Below, piece after piece: positions 29,583 through 42,375 of a stretch of DNA of 64,000 nt. The stretch's first letter is position 1; each line of letters starts with the position of its first letter. The notes below the pieces were generated by a model. It saw only the letters and a program-made list of their open reading frames with translations. It did no database searches and was not told the DNA's origin. The stretch spans positions 1-64,000 of the forward strand of contig NZ_JAFHAP010000011.1 in NCBI RefSeq assembly GCF_016938855.1, given 5' to 3'. Both the position numbers and the translations under genes were made by a program. Origin of the DNA: Polycladomyces zharkentensis. Its GTDB lineage: Bacteria; Bacillota; Bacilli; Thermoactinomycetales; JIR-001.

Positions 29583-30971
29583 ATGGCGCTGTCCATGGGT
29601 TACGGTTTGGTGCAGGAACAACGCATGAAATTGACGATGACGCCGGAGTTGCGCCAAGCGATTCAGATTCTGCAATACTCCGCGACGGACCTATTACATT
29701 ATATCCAGGAACAACTGATTGAAAACCCGGTATTGGAAATCGACGAAACAGCAGAACGCCATGACGCGGGAAAAAACGAATGGAACGTACAGGACCTGCG
29801 TGCATGGGCACTGTATCTGAAACCGCATACAGGAAATGGGGAGCGTGAGGTGAGGGGAAATGAAACGGACCCGATCGCCCGAGTTGCCTCCCCGGAACAA
29901 ACGCTGACCGAGATGCTGGAAACGCAGCTGCGGTATTTGGCGCTGTCACCGATGGAGCGGAAAGTGTGTACCTATTTGGTCGGCAATTTGGATGAAAAAG
30001 GGTACCTTGATGTATCTCCTGATTTTGTATGTAAGCGCTTTAATATCGATGAAAACACGATGGAAGCTTGTTTGCGGGTGATTCATTCGCTTGATCCCGC
30101 CGGGGTCGGAGCGCGTTCGTTGGCCGAGTGCCTGCGTATTCAACTGGAACGGGACGAAAAACCGGATCCCATCGCGTTGAAAATTGTCGATACGCACCTG
30201 CGGGATTTGGCGGAAGGTCGGATGAAAAAAATTGCACGCGCCCTCGACTGCGACGTAGCCGTAATCCAGCGTGCGGTAGACCGCATCAAACGGTGCAATC
30301 CCAGGCCCGGATCGGCTTATCATGCCGGAGAACCGCGCTATGTGGTTCCGGATGTCGTCGTTGAGCGGGTGGAAAATGAATATGTCGTGCTGGTCAATGA
30401 CGGGTATGTGCCAAGGTTGACCGTAAGCAGACATTACGAACAATTGCTTTACCAAGAAGATGACCGGAGCCGGCAGGCGACCCGTTACCTGAAAAATTGG
30501 TTTCAATCGGCGATGTGGTTGGTCAAAAGTATCGAACAGCGCCGGCATACATTGCTGCGGGTCAGCAGTGTCATCGTCGACAAACAACGCGAATTTCTCG
30601 ATCGGGGTCTGGATTATCTCAAACCGCTCACCCTGAAGGAGATTGCGGACGAGCTGGGAATTCACGAGTCCACTGTAAGTCGGGCGACCCAGCACAAATA
30701 CATGCAGACACCACGGGGATGTTTTCCGTTTCGGTTTTTCTTTCCATCCGGCCTTTCCACCGATGCGGGAGGGAATACTTCTGCGGAAAGCGTGAAAAAT
30801 AAAATTGAACGGTTGATTGCACAGGAAGATAAACGTCAGCCGTTGTCCGATCAGAAAATCGCTGACCTTTTGAAGGCGGAAGGATTGCGGATCTCGAGGA
30901 GGACGGTCGCGAAATACAGAGAAGAGATGGGGATATTGTCGTCCACCCTTCGGAAACGATACGAAAATTAA
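29583..30971 (+). CDS. rpoN: RNA polymerase sigma-54 factor
   Basis: This alternative sigma factor of 462 residues recognises −24/−12 promoters and needs an AAA+ activator. Region I is the Gln/Leu-rich 'RMKLTMTPELRQAIQILQYS'. The core-binding domain is central. A helix-turn-helix lies at 'TLKEIADELGIHESTVSRAT'. The C-terminal RpoN box region reads 'ISRRTVAKYREEMGI'. Length is normal for Bacillota SigL. GGAGG lies 8 bases before the ATG. A TGtTACAAT extended −10 sits about 155 bases upstream. A LevR-type activator and a matching promoter occur at 52–55 kb in this window. Confidence 0.97.
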   Translation: MALSMGYGLVQEQRMKLTMTPELRQAIQILQYSATDLLHYIQEQLIENPVLEIDETAERHDAGKNEWNVQDLRAWALYLKPHTGNGEREVRGNETDPIARVASPEQTLTEMLETQLRYLALSPMERKVCTYLVGNLDEKGYLDVSPDFVCKRFNIDENTMEACLRVIHSLDPAGVGARSLAECLRIQLERDEKPDPIALKIVDTHLRDLAEGRMKKIARALDCDVAVIQRAVDRIKRCNPRPGSAYHAGEPRYVVPDVVVERVENEYVVLVNDGYVPRLTVSRHYEQLLYQEDDRSRQATRYLKNWFQSAMWLVKSIEQRRHTLLRVSSVIVDKQREFLDRGLDYLKPLTLKEIADELGIHESTVSRATQHKYMQTPRGCFPFRFFFPSGLSTDAGGNTSAESVKNKIERLIAQEDKRQPLSDQKIADLLKAEGLRISRRTVAKYREEMGILSSTLRKRYEN

Positions 30972-30991
30972 GGAAAATAGGCTGTTTCGCC

Positions 30992-31020
30992 TTGCCAATC
31001 CAGGGTCGTTTCGATACAAT
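30992..31020 (+). promoter_or_regulatory. Promoter of the cggR–gap operon
   Basis: TTGCCA (30992–30997) and TACAAT (31015–31020) have a 17-bp spacer. The CggR operator begins about 48 bases downstream, so CggR would act on elongation or as a roadblock, as in B. subtilis. Confidence 0.75.
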
Positions 31021-31068
31021 AGAGATGCAACGGGCTGAAACCGGCCATGCTCTTTTTTTGCCGCATAT

Positions 31069-31104
31069 GGGACGCATTTTGCTACGAGGGACAAAAAATG
31101 TCCC
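31069..31104 (+). promoter_or_regulatory. CggR operator
   Basis: Two GGGAC half-sites (31069 and 31088) are 19 bases apart, and the second is part of GGGACA-aaaaa-TGTCCC. This layout matches the B. subtilis gapA operator, where CggR binds as a tetramer and is released by fructose-1,6-bisphosphate. Confidence 0.85.
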
Positions 31105-31114
31105 AGGTGAGAAG

Positions 31115-33219
<2,105 letters not shown>

Positions 33220-33304
33220 GTCTAGAATATAGGTGGAAATCGGGGAAGAGGAGAGTGGGAGCGGTTTTCTCTCCTCTTTCTCATGCCGAGGAGGATTGGC
33301 CCGG

Positions 33305-34489
33305 ATGAACAAAAAGACGATCCGAGACGTGGATGTACGCGGCAAACGCGTGTTTTGTCGAGTGGATTTCAACGTACCGATGGAAGATGGGCGAATTACC
33401 GACGATACACGGATTCGGGCGGCATTGCCGACGATCCGTTATTTGACGGAACAAGGAGCGAAAGTGATTCTCGCCAGCCACCTGGGCCGTCCCAAAGGCC
33501 GGGTAGTGGAAGAATTGCGCTTGGCGCCGGTAGCGAAACGGCTGGCCGAGTTGTTGGAAAAACCGGTTGATTATGTGAAGGAAACCGTCGGGGAAGAAGC
33601 GCAACGTCGGACGGCAGCATTGAACGAAGGCGACGTGCTGCTGTTGGAGAACGTGCGCTTTGAACCGGGTGAAGAGAAAAATGATCCCGAATTGGCCCGC
33701 GCGTTTGCAAATCTGGCCGATCTGTACGTCAATGACGCTTTCGGAGCGGCGCACCGGGCGCATGCGTCAACTGCCGGGATCGCCGAACATTTGCCTGCAG
33801 TGGCCGGTTTCCTGATGCAAAAAGAGCTGGAAACGCTGGGACGTGCATTGGAAGCGCCTGAGCGACCGTTTACGGCGATCATCGGCGGGGCCAAAGTACG
33901 GGACAAAATCGGCGTAATCGAAAACCTGTTGGAAAAAGTGGACAATCTGCTGATTGGCGGCGGTCTGTCCTATACGTTCGTCAAAGCGCAGGGATATGAA
34001 ATCGGCAAATCCCTGCTCGAGGAGGACAAGCTGGATCTGGCCCGTTCCTTCATGGAGAAGGCAAAAGCCAAAGGAGTGCGCCTCATGCTGCCGGTCGACG
34101 TGGTCGTGGCTGATCGATTCGCCCCGGATGCCCGGGCGGAAACGGTGGCCATCGATGCGATTCCGGCAGACATGGAAGCGATGGATATCGGGCCGAAAAC
34201 GCGGGAACTGTTTGCCGAAGTGGTGAAAAGCTCGCGGCTGGTCATTTGGAACGGTCCGATGGGCGTATTTGAATTCGACCGGTTCGCCCACGGCACCAAT
34301 GCGGTGGCCCAAGCACTGGTGAATTCCGACGCGCTCACCATCGTCGGCGGAGGCGATTCTGCGGCAGCCATCGAGAAAGCCGGTCTGGCGGATCGCGTGA
34401 GCCACGTGTCCACCGGTGGCGGTGCTTCGTTGGAGATGATGGAAGGAAAAGCGCTGCCGGGAGTTGTCGCCTTGGACGACCGGGAATGA
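33305..34489 (+). CDS. pgk: Phosphoglycerate kinase
   Basis: This 394-residue two-domain kinase makes ATP from 1,3-bisphosphoglycerate. N-terminal substrate residues appear in '[19 protein letters not shown]' and 'SHLGRPKG'. '[16 protein letters not shown]' and '[16 protein letters not shown]' form the nucleotide domain. '[16 protein letters not shown]' is the C-terminal signature. The frame opens at 33233, but AGGAGG before ATG 33305 sets the start. It is third in the operon. A large hairpin separates it from tpiA. Confidence 0.98.
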   Translation: MNKKTIRDVDVRGKRVFCRVDFNVPMEDGRITDDTRIRAALPTIRYLTEQGAKVILASHLGRPKGRVVEELRLAPVAKRLAELLEKPVDYVKETVGEEAQRRTAALNEGDVLLLENVRFEPGEEKNDPELARAFANLADLYVNDAFGAAHRAHASTAGIAEHLPAVAGFLMQKELETLGRALEAPERPFTAIIGGAKVRDKIGVIENLLEKVDNLLIGGGLSYTFVKAQGYEIGKSLLEEDKLDLARSFMEKAKAKGVRLMLPVDVVVADRFAPDARAETVAIDAIPADMEAMDIGPKTRELFAEVVKSSRLVIWNGPMGVFEFDRFAHGTNAVAQALVNSDALTIVGGGDSAAAIEKAGLADRVSHVSTGGGASLEMMEGKALPGVVALDDRE

Positions 34490-34555
34490 TGGAAAGTTGC
34501 AGGTGGTTGACCCACTGTCGTAAAGTTCTCCCTGGCAGTGATTGATACAAAAGAT

Positions 34556-34622
34556 GGGTGACCATGTTTCGCGAGTGGCCTTGGAATGAAGCGAAACAGG
34601 GGCGAGAGGATCATGGTCACCC
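34556..34622 (+). other. Large stem-loop between pgk and tpiA
   Basis: GGGTGACCATG (34556–34566) pairs perfectly with CATGGTCACCC (34612–34622). Directly inside, TTTCGC (34567–34572) pairs with GCGAAA (34591–34596), leaving an 18-base loop and a 15-base bulge on the 3' side. There is no U-tract. The operon's other gaps are under 100 bases and unstructured, so this roughly 200-base gap is unusual. It may be a stability, processing or translation-control element. Confidence 0.6.
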
Positions 34623-34686
34623 TGAAAGTACCATTCGCAAGCTGGAGACGACAGCTTCAAGTTGAACCGATAAGGTGGTGTGACTG

Positions 34687-35450
34687 GTGCGCAAACCCGT
34701 AATCGCAGGCAACTGGAAAATGCACAAGACCAGCGCGGAAGCCCTGGCGTTCTTCCGCGCAATGAAAACGGCCAAAGAAACGAAAGGCGTGGAAACCGTG
34801 ATCTGTGCGCCGTTCACGGCTTTGCCCGCCTTGGTGGAAGCGGCGAAGGACAGCGGCATCGGGATCGGTGCGCAAAACATGCACTGGGAAGAAAAAGGAG
34901 CGTTTACGGGTGAAATCAGCCCCGTGATGCTGAAGGACTTGGGGGTGCAGTACGTCATCCTCGGCCATTCGGAACGGCGTTCGTATTTCGCCGAGACGGA
35001 CGAAACAGTAAACAAAAAAGTGCATGCTGCATTTGCCCATGACTTGATTCCGATTGTTTGCGTCGGTGAAACGCTGGAGGAACGGGAAGCGGGGCAAACG
35101 AAACAGGTTGTGGGTCAACAGGTGGAAAAAGCGTTGGCCGGACTCTCGAGCGAACAAGTGAAGCGCGTCATCATCGCTTACGAGCCGGTGTGGGCGATCG
35201 GATCGGGCAAGGCGTCCACGGCTGACGACGCGCAGGAAGTGATCGGATTTATCCGCAAGATGGTGGCCAACCAATACGATCAGCAAGTGGCAAACGAAGT
35301 GCGCATCCAATATGGCGGCAGCGTCAAACCGGACAATATCGGCGCGTTCCTGGATCAGCCGGACATCGATGGTGCGTTGGTCGGCGGCGCCAGCCTGGAA
35401 CCGGAATCGTTTGACCGTCTGGTGTCCGCGTCGGTACGGGGGGATCACGC

Positions 35451-35454
<4 letters not shown>
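34687..35454 (+). CDS. tpiA: Triosephosphate isomerase
   Basis: This 255-residue TIM barrel interconverts dihydroxyacetone phosphate and glyceraldehyde-3-phosphate. Catalytic Lys is in 'AGNWKMHK', His in 'LGHSERR', Glu in '[13 protein letters not shown]' and the phosphate loop in '[11 protein letters not shown]'. It starts with GTG after AAGGTGG. The stop overlaps the gpmI ATG (ATGA), so the two are coupled. Confidence 0.98.
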
Positions 35455-38311
<2,857 letters not shown>

Positions 38312-38328
38312 TCGCTTTGTTTCACCTG

Positions 38329-38357
38329 CCGCCGGCACTGACGCCGGCGGTTTTTTT
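38329..38357 (+). terminator. Rho-independent terminator of the glycolytic operon
   Basis: CCGCCGGC (38329–38336) pairs with GCCGGCGG (38343–38350), followed by seven T. Confidence 0.93.
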
Positions 38358-38394
38358 GTGCTGATTTATTCGACCAGACAGACTTAAAAAAAGG

Positions 38395-39224
38395 TGTTCA
38401 TCAAATTGATCAAGCAGAGCAGGAAAAAGCCAAACAATATTGGACACCGGAACGCAAGAAAAACGCGGAAAAAAACATGCCGGTCATAAAAGGAGAATTG
38501 AAAAAGCCGGATCAGCAAAGTCTTGTCCCCAAAGGAAAGCCTCGCCTGGTCCTGCCGATAGCCCCCGATGGTAAGACACTTCCGGTTCCGGAAAACATCC
38601 ACAAGCTGATCCACCAAGAACAGAGTGATGTGAACCCATGATTGACAACGAAGTATACGTTGATCCTTATCCCCATACTACATATCAAAACTACGTCGAC
38701 GATCAGACATACCCTTTCCGCGTGGAAAATGGAAAGATTATGTTTGCAGCGCTACGGTGGTTCATGCCGAGAACAGAAGTCTCGTAAGAAACGGCGGACC
38801 ATTGTCTCCATGAAGGAACCGGTATTGACAAGCCGATGTCACGAAATGTGTTTTTTTCTCCTGCCTGTCAGAATGGCAAGGAACCCTTTGGCGAATGGGC
38901 TGCAGTGTATGTGATTCCTCATTATGATTGGATGGTAAACCAAAAATTACGAGCATGACTTCGGCGCTGTCATTTTGGAGCGGAGAATGGTGAGGCGGTA
39001 CAGGATGTCGTCGGCGGACAAGGAATCATATTCAATATTGCAAGGACTCAACACTGGTTTGGATCGGTTATCCGGGTGAAACACCTTTCGGTTATGATGG
39101 GGAAAAGCAGATCGTGACAGCTGCCTCGCGAGCGGTTGATAACGAAGGCAAAGTTACCGGACCCGCTACCATAGGAATCGGTGCTCGTCTGGGTAAGGGA
39201 TCCAGTTCGCCAGTTGATTTGTAA
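38395..39224 (+). pseudogene. Dead secreted trypsin-like (V8/glutamyl-endopeptidase-type) protease
   Basis: The frames assemble into a propeptide with 'QYWTPERKKNAE', then 'YPHTTYQNYV', then an N-terminal catalytic lobe. The catalytic His motif is degraded from TAGHC to 'ADHCL'. Then come 'NVFFSPACQNGKEPFGEWAA', 'VIPHYDW', 'GYPGETPFGYDGEKQI' and finally 'GPATIGIGARLGKGSS'. There the active-site region, normally GSSGGP, has become 'GSSSPVD' before the stop. At least four frameshifts or stops break it, and the start with its signal peptide is missing. It lies just after the eno terminator. It once encoded an extracellular serine peptidase. Confidence 0.82.
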
Positions 39225-39250
39225 AAGCCCACTACCCTAAAAGGAAGTTG

Positions 39251-39319
39251 TCGTTTTCTCACGAGCGACCTTTGAGCTTGTCGAAAGAGGAGCGAAAGGG
39301 AAAACGGCGCACCCGGAAT
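39251..39319 (+). repeat. Structured repeat, copy 1
   Basis: About 68 bases are closely similar to 60461–60528. Shared stretches include CACGAGCGACCTTT, GAAA-n-AGGAG and CACCCGGAAT. CGTTTTCTC near the 5' end can pair with GAG…GGGAAAACG. Copy 2 keeps the stem with changed bases (CGTTTTCCC with GGG…GTAAACG). A terminator follows 35 bases later, and one also follows copy 2. The function is unknown. Confidence 0.6.
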
Positions 39320-39353
39320 TGCGAGTAGAAAAAACCTTTTTTAAGCGTATTCC

Positions 39354-39384
39354 CACCGGGCGAAAATATCCGGTGTTTTTTTCT
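39354..39384 (+). terminator. Rho-independent terminator before secG
   Basis: CACCGG (39354–39359) pairs with CCGGTG (39370–39375), then a run of T. Confidence 0.75.
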
Positions 39385-39398
39385 CTCGCTTCCCTTTA

Positions 39399-39427
39399 TT
39401 GAAAACCCGCGTCTGATATGGTACAGT
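39399..39427 (+). promoter_or_regulatory. Promoter of secG
   Basis: TTGAAA (39399–39404) and TACAGT (39422–39427) have a 17-bp spacer, 32 bases before the secG start. Confidence 0.65.
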
Positions 39428-39458
39428 ATCCCCAGTGAGACTCGGGAGGTAGATCGGT

Positions 39459-39692
39459 TTGGAAATCGCAGCAAAGATTTTGTTGGCGATCGTGAGTATC
39501 GCATTGATCATCGTTGTTCTGCTTCAATCCGGAAAAAGCCCGGGCCTCTCCGGTGCGATTGGCGGTGGAGCGGAGCATCTGTTGGGCAAAACGAAAGCGC
39601 GCGGCATCGACGCCCTTCTCAACAAAATCACCGTGGTGCTGGCGGTGTTGTTTATCATACTCACGTTGGTGGTCGGATATTTTGTGAAATAA
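39459..39692 (+). CDS. secG: Preprotein translocase subunit SecG
   Basis: This 77-residue membrane subunit of the SecYEG channel has two hydrophobic helices ('KILLAIVSIALIIVVLLQSG' and 'ITVVLAVLFIILTLVVGYFV') joined by the Gly-rich loop 'SPGLSGAIGGGAEHLLGKTK', which is the SecG signature. TTG at 39459 is the start, with GGGAGGT eight bases upstream; no ATG is available. In Bacillus secG is next to the carboxylesterase and rnr genes, as here. A terminator at 39742–39774 follows. Confidence 0.95.
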   Translation: MEIAAKILLAIVSIALIIVVLLQSGKSPGLSGAIGGGAEHLLGKTKARGIDALLNKITVVLAVLFIILTLVVGYFVK

Positions 39693-39741
39693 AGCCAAAC
39701 ATGATTCCCATCTACTGCGGGAACGATAGCAATAACAGCTC

Positions 39742-39774
39742 AACAGCGGGTGTTTCCCGGCTGTTTTTCTTTTG
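39742..39774 (+). terminator. Rho-independent terminator after secG
   Basis: AACAGC-GGG (39742–39750) pairs with CCC-G-GCTGTT (39756–39765), followed by TTTCTTTT. Confidence 0.8.
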
Positions 39775-39793
39775 AAGCCGAAAGAAGGAGCGT

Positions 39794-40525
39794 ATGACGG
39801 TGGAAGGGTTTTTGCTGATCCATGGTTACGCCGGTACGCCGCATGACGTCCAACCTGTGCTCGATCGTCTGCAGGAGCTGAACTTGCCCGTATCCGCTCC
39901 GCTTTTGGCCGGGCATGGCGGAACGCGGAAAGAGATGCGATCGTCTTCATGGCAGGAATGGGTTCAAAGTGCCGAAGAGGCGTTGGTCCAGCTTCTTCGA
40001 GAGTGTGATCTCGTTCATCTGGTCGGTTTTTCGATGGGAAGCCTCATCGCCATCGATCTGGCTGTACGGTATCCCGTCGGGAAAATGGTATTGCTCAGCC
40101 CGGCCGTCTACTCGGTTAACACGCCGGAAATCGTCCGAGGCATGGCAGATACGTTGAAAAGCCCGTTTGACAAACGCGTTCGGGCCTTGCCGCTCAAAGT
40201 TTACTTGAGGCGCACCATGCGCTCTTCGTTTCGCTCCTTCGCTCAGTTTTTCCAACTGGTTGAACACGTTCGACCCAAATTCCCCGAAGTGCGCATTCCC
40301 ACACTGATCATTCAGGGAGAGCGCGACGATGTGGTCAAACCCAAAGGTGCGATCCATCTCTACCATCAAATCGGTTCAACCGAGAAGAAATTGGTGCTGT
40401 TGCCAAAGTCCCGCCACCTGATTTGCCATGATTGCGAAGTGGTGGAGATGATGCGGGAGATTGAGACTTTTTTCGGCCTGCCCTCGCGAAATCCCGAGCC
40501 ACTGCAAGAACAAGCCTCTGTCTAA
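39794..40525 (+). CDS. Carboxylesterase, alpha/beta hydrolase (Est30-like)
   Basis: This 243-residue serine hydrolase has the nucleophile Ser80 in 'GFSMGS', the acid in 'IQGERDDVV', the base in 'SRHLICHD', and the oxyanion loop in 'LIHGYAGTP'. It fits the thermostable carboxylesterase Est30/YvaK group, which acts on short-chain esters. It is the first of two such genes here and differs from the one at 41595. The second lies next to rnr, so this copy may be a divergent duplicate. Confidence 0.88.
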   Translation: MTVEGFLLIHGYAGTPHDVQPVLDRLQELNLPVSAPLLAGHGGTRKEMRSSSWQEWVQSAEEALVQLLRECDLVHLVGFSMGSLIAIDLAVRYPVGKMVLLSPAVYSVNTPEIVRGMADTLKSPFDKRVRALPLKVYLRRTMRSSFRSFAQFFQLVEHVRPKFPEVRIPTLIIQGERDDVVKPKGAIHLYHQIGSTEKKLVLLPKSRHLICHDCEVVEMMREIETFFGLPSRNPEPLQEQASV

Positions 40526-40532
40526 AAGGGGG

Positions 40533-40561
40533 TTGCCAAATCGGCGGCAAGGTTGTACAAT
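40533..40561 (+). promoter_or_regulatory. Promoter of the orphan 5S rRNA gene
   Basis: TTGCCA (40533–40538) and TACAAT (40556–40561) are 17 bp apart. The expected start of transcription falls within a base or two of the mature 5S 5' end at 40570. Confidence 0.75.
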
Positions 40562-40569
40562 CAATCCTG

Positions 40570-40686
<117 letters not shown>

Positions 40687-40691
40687 AGAAG

Positions 40692-40728
40692 AGGCGGTTC
40701 GCTGATAGGCGGACCGCCTGTTTTTTTG
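40692..40728 (+). terminator. Rho-independent terminator of the 5S gene
   Basis: AGGCGGT (40692–40698) pairs with ACCGCCT (40713–40719), then seven T. Confidence 0.88.
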
Positions 40729-40899
40729 GATGATCCGGGTCGCGAAAAGGGCTTCACAAAACCCCTGATATCGGTCAGACCAATACCTATCAAACAAAAA
40801 ATCCCTGTTCTTGGATAAACCCTCTTGCGTTATTTGCTACATGGATTGATATTGGAACCTGTCTTCATTTCATGATGATTGAAAATGGTGGTCAAATTG

Positions 40900-41271
40900 A
40901 TGAATGCGGTGCTTGAACGACAACGAGAAGTGAATCCCGAAGAGATTCGGGAGAAAATCAGGCAATGCATCTGTCTGGAGCTGCTCGTCGCTTTGCTGGA
41001 TGAAGACAAGCTGCTGACCGGACCGATGCATACCGGATGGATTTTTGCGCAGTTTATGGATGCGGTTATCCAAACGATCCGGGATGACCTCGCAGCCATG
41101 AAAGAGGATTTGCAGTCCCATGGCGTGGAAATTCTTTCTGTCACGCTGGATGCGTTTGGCCGCACCGTTAAATTTGCGATTGGCGGTCAAGTTTATGAAC
41201 AGCGTTATCTCAACGAGTCTTTCCGTGAGGAATGTGACGAGTTGCTTCGAATGAGGCTGGGATTGAAATGA
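40900..41271 (+). CDS. Conserved-looking protein of unknown function
   Basis: I do not recognise this 123-residue soluble protein. It is highly charged and mostly helical in character, with 'EEIREKIRQCICLELLVALL', 'GWIFAQFMDAVIQTI' and a C-terminal 'CDELLRMRLGLK'. No signal peptide, membrane helix or enzyme motif is seen. Codon use is like that of its neighbours, so it is probably real. The start is uncertain: ATG 40900 has GGTGG upstream, while ATG 40885 and TTG 40879 have none. It sits between the 5S gene and the second esterase. Confidence 0.55.
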   Translation: MNAVLERQREVNPEEIREKIRQCICLELLVALLDEDKLLTGPMHTGWIFAQFMDAVIQTIRDDLAAMKEDLQSHGVEILSVTLDAFGRTVKFAIGGQVYEQRYLNESFREECDELLRMRLGLK

Positions 41272-41594
41272 CGCCGATAAAATTCCCGTTCCCGGTTTGG
41301 CAACGGGAATTTGAGGTTTGTCCTCGCTGTGCTTCCCGGTATCGGTGGCGGTACGGAACGAGGTACCGCATCCGCAGGTCGTGGTGGGAACCGCCCCCTG
41401 CTTTCTCCCCCTTACTTCCACTCCATACGCCTCCCGGACACACTTTGGTACATTTCATTTCTCGCCCTGAATCAATCCAGCTTTGAGCCGCAATCAGTAT
41501 ATCTGTGTCAGGTTTGCTTGTGGTATCGTAAGGGTATCGAATATCTTCAGCAAGTAAGGGAATGAATGAAATAAGGAAGCGGGAGGTCATCTGA

Positions 41595-42374
41595 ATGAAA
41601 ATCGTCCGTCGCTCTCCGGACCCGTTTTTTTATGAAGGTGGGGAGATCGGCGTATTGTTGATTCACGGATTCACTGGAACACCGTCTGAACTGCGTCCGA
41701 TGGGGGAATATCTGAAAGAGCGGGGATACACGGTGTATGCGCCGCTTTTGGCCGGGCACGGCACTTCCCCGGAGGAGATGGCCTGCACGACGTGGGAGGA
41801 TTGGTGGAACAGCGCGGTGGAAGGATACCGGCGTTTGCGGGAGTCGGGTGTACGTCGCGTATTTGCCGCAGGCTTGTCGATGGGTGGTGCACTGGTGCTG
41901 AATCTGGCACGACAATACCCACTCGACGGTTTGATCGCGATGTGCGCGCCCGTTTACCTCAAGGACAAGCGAGTCCACGCCGTCAATCTGATACGCTGGG
42001 TGATGCCGTATCAGATCCGGCGCGGCACCAAACCGGCGCACATCGAGGAATACTTGGTTCCCTATGATCGAACGCCGCTCAAATGCGTTGCCAGCCTGCA
42101 ACGTCTGATTCGCCACGTACGCAACCATCTGCACGAAATCAGGGTGCCGGCACTTGTCGTTCAGGCGGAACTGGATGAAACGGTGGAACCCCGGAGTGCC
42201 CGCTACATCTACGAAAAGCTCGGTTCCGCTGTCAAACGTCTGAAATGGTACGACAAGTCGTCCCACATCATCACACTTGACCGGGAACGGGAGAAATTGT
42301 TTGCTGATGTGGATGCATTTATCCAGGAAGTGAATGAAGCAATATCCAAAAGAGAGAGAGGAAAGGGGTCTTGA
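41595..42374 (+). CDS. Carboxylesterase Est30-like, rnr neighbour
   Basis: This 259-residue alpha/beta hydrolase has Ser95 in 'AGLSMGGA', the acid in 'AELDETVEP', the base in 'KSSHIITLD' and the oxyanion motif 'LIHGFTGTP'. It matches Bacillus/Geobacillus Est30 (carboxylesterase precursor), which lies next to rnr in those genomes. The ATG follows GGGAGG at about 6 bases. Its stop is one base before the rnr start, so the two are co-translated. Confidence 0.92.
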   Translation: MKIVRRSPDPFFYEGGEIGVLLIHGFTGTPSELRPMGEYLKERGYTVYAPLLAGHGTSPEEMACTTWEDWWNSAVEGYRRLRESGVRRVFAAGLSMGGALVLNLARQYPLDGLIAMCAPVYLKDKRVHAVNLIRWVMPYQIRRGTKPAHIEEYLVPYDRTPLKCVASLQRLIRHVRNHLHEIRVPALVVQAELDETVEPRSARYIYEKLGSAVKRLKWYDKSSHIITLDREREKLFADVDAFIQEVNEAISKRERGKGS

Positions 42375-42375
42375 T

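Noticed and set aside
39251-39319. T-box or other known riboswitch for the structured repeat
   Set aside because: The TGGnACCGCG T-box and other known core motifs are not present, and no gene suited to control follows copy 2.
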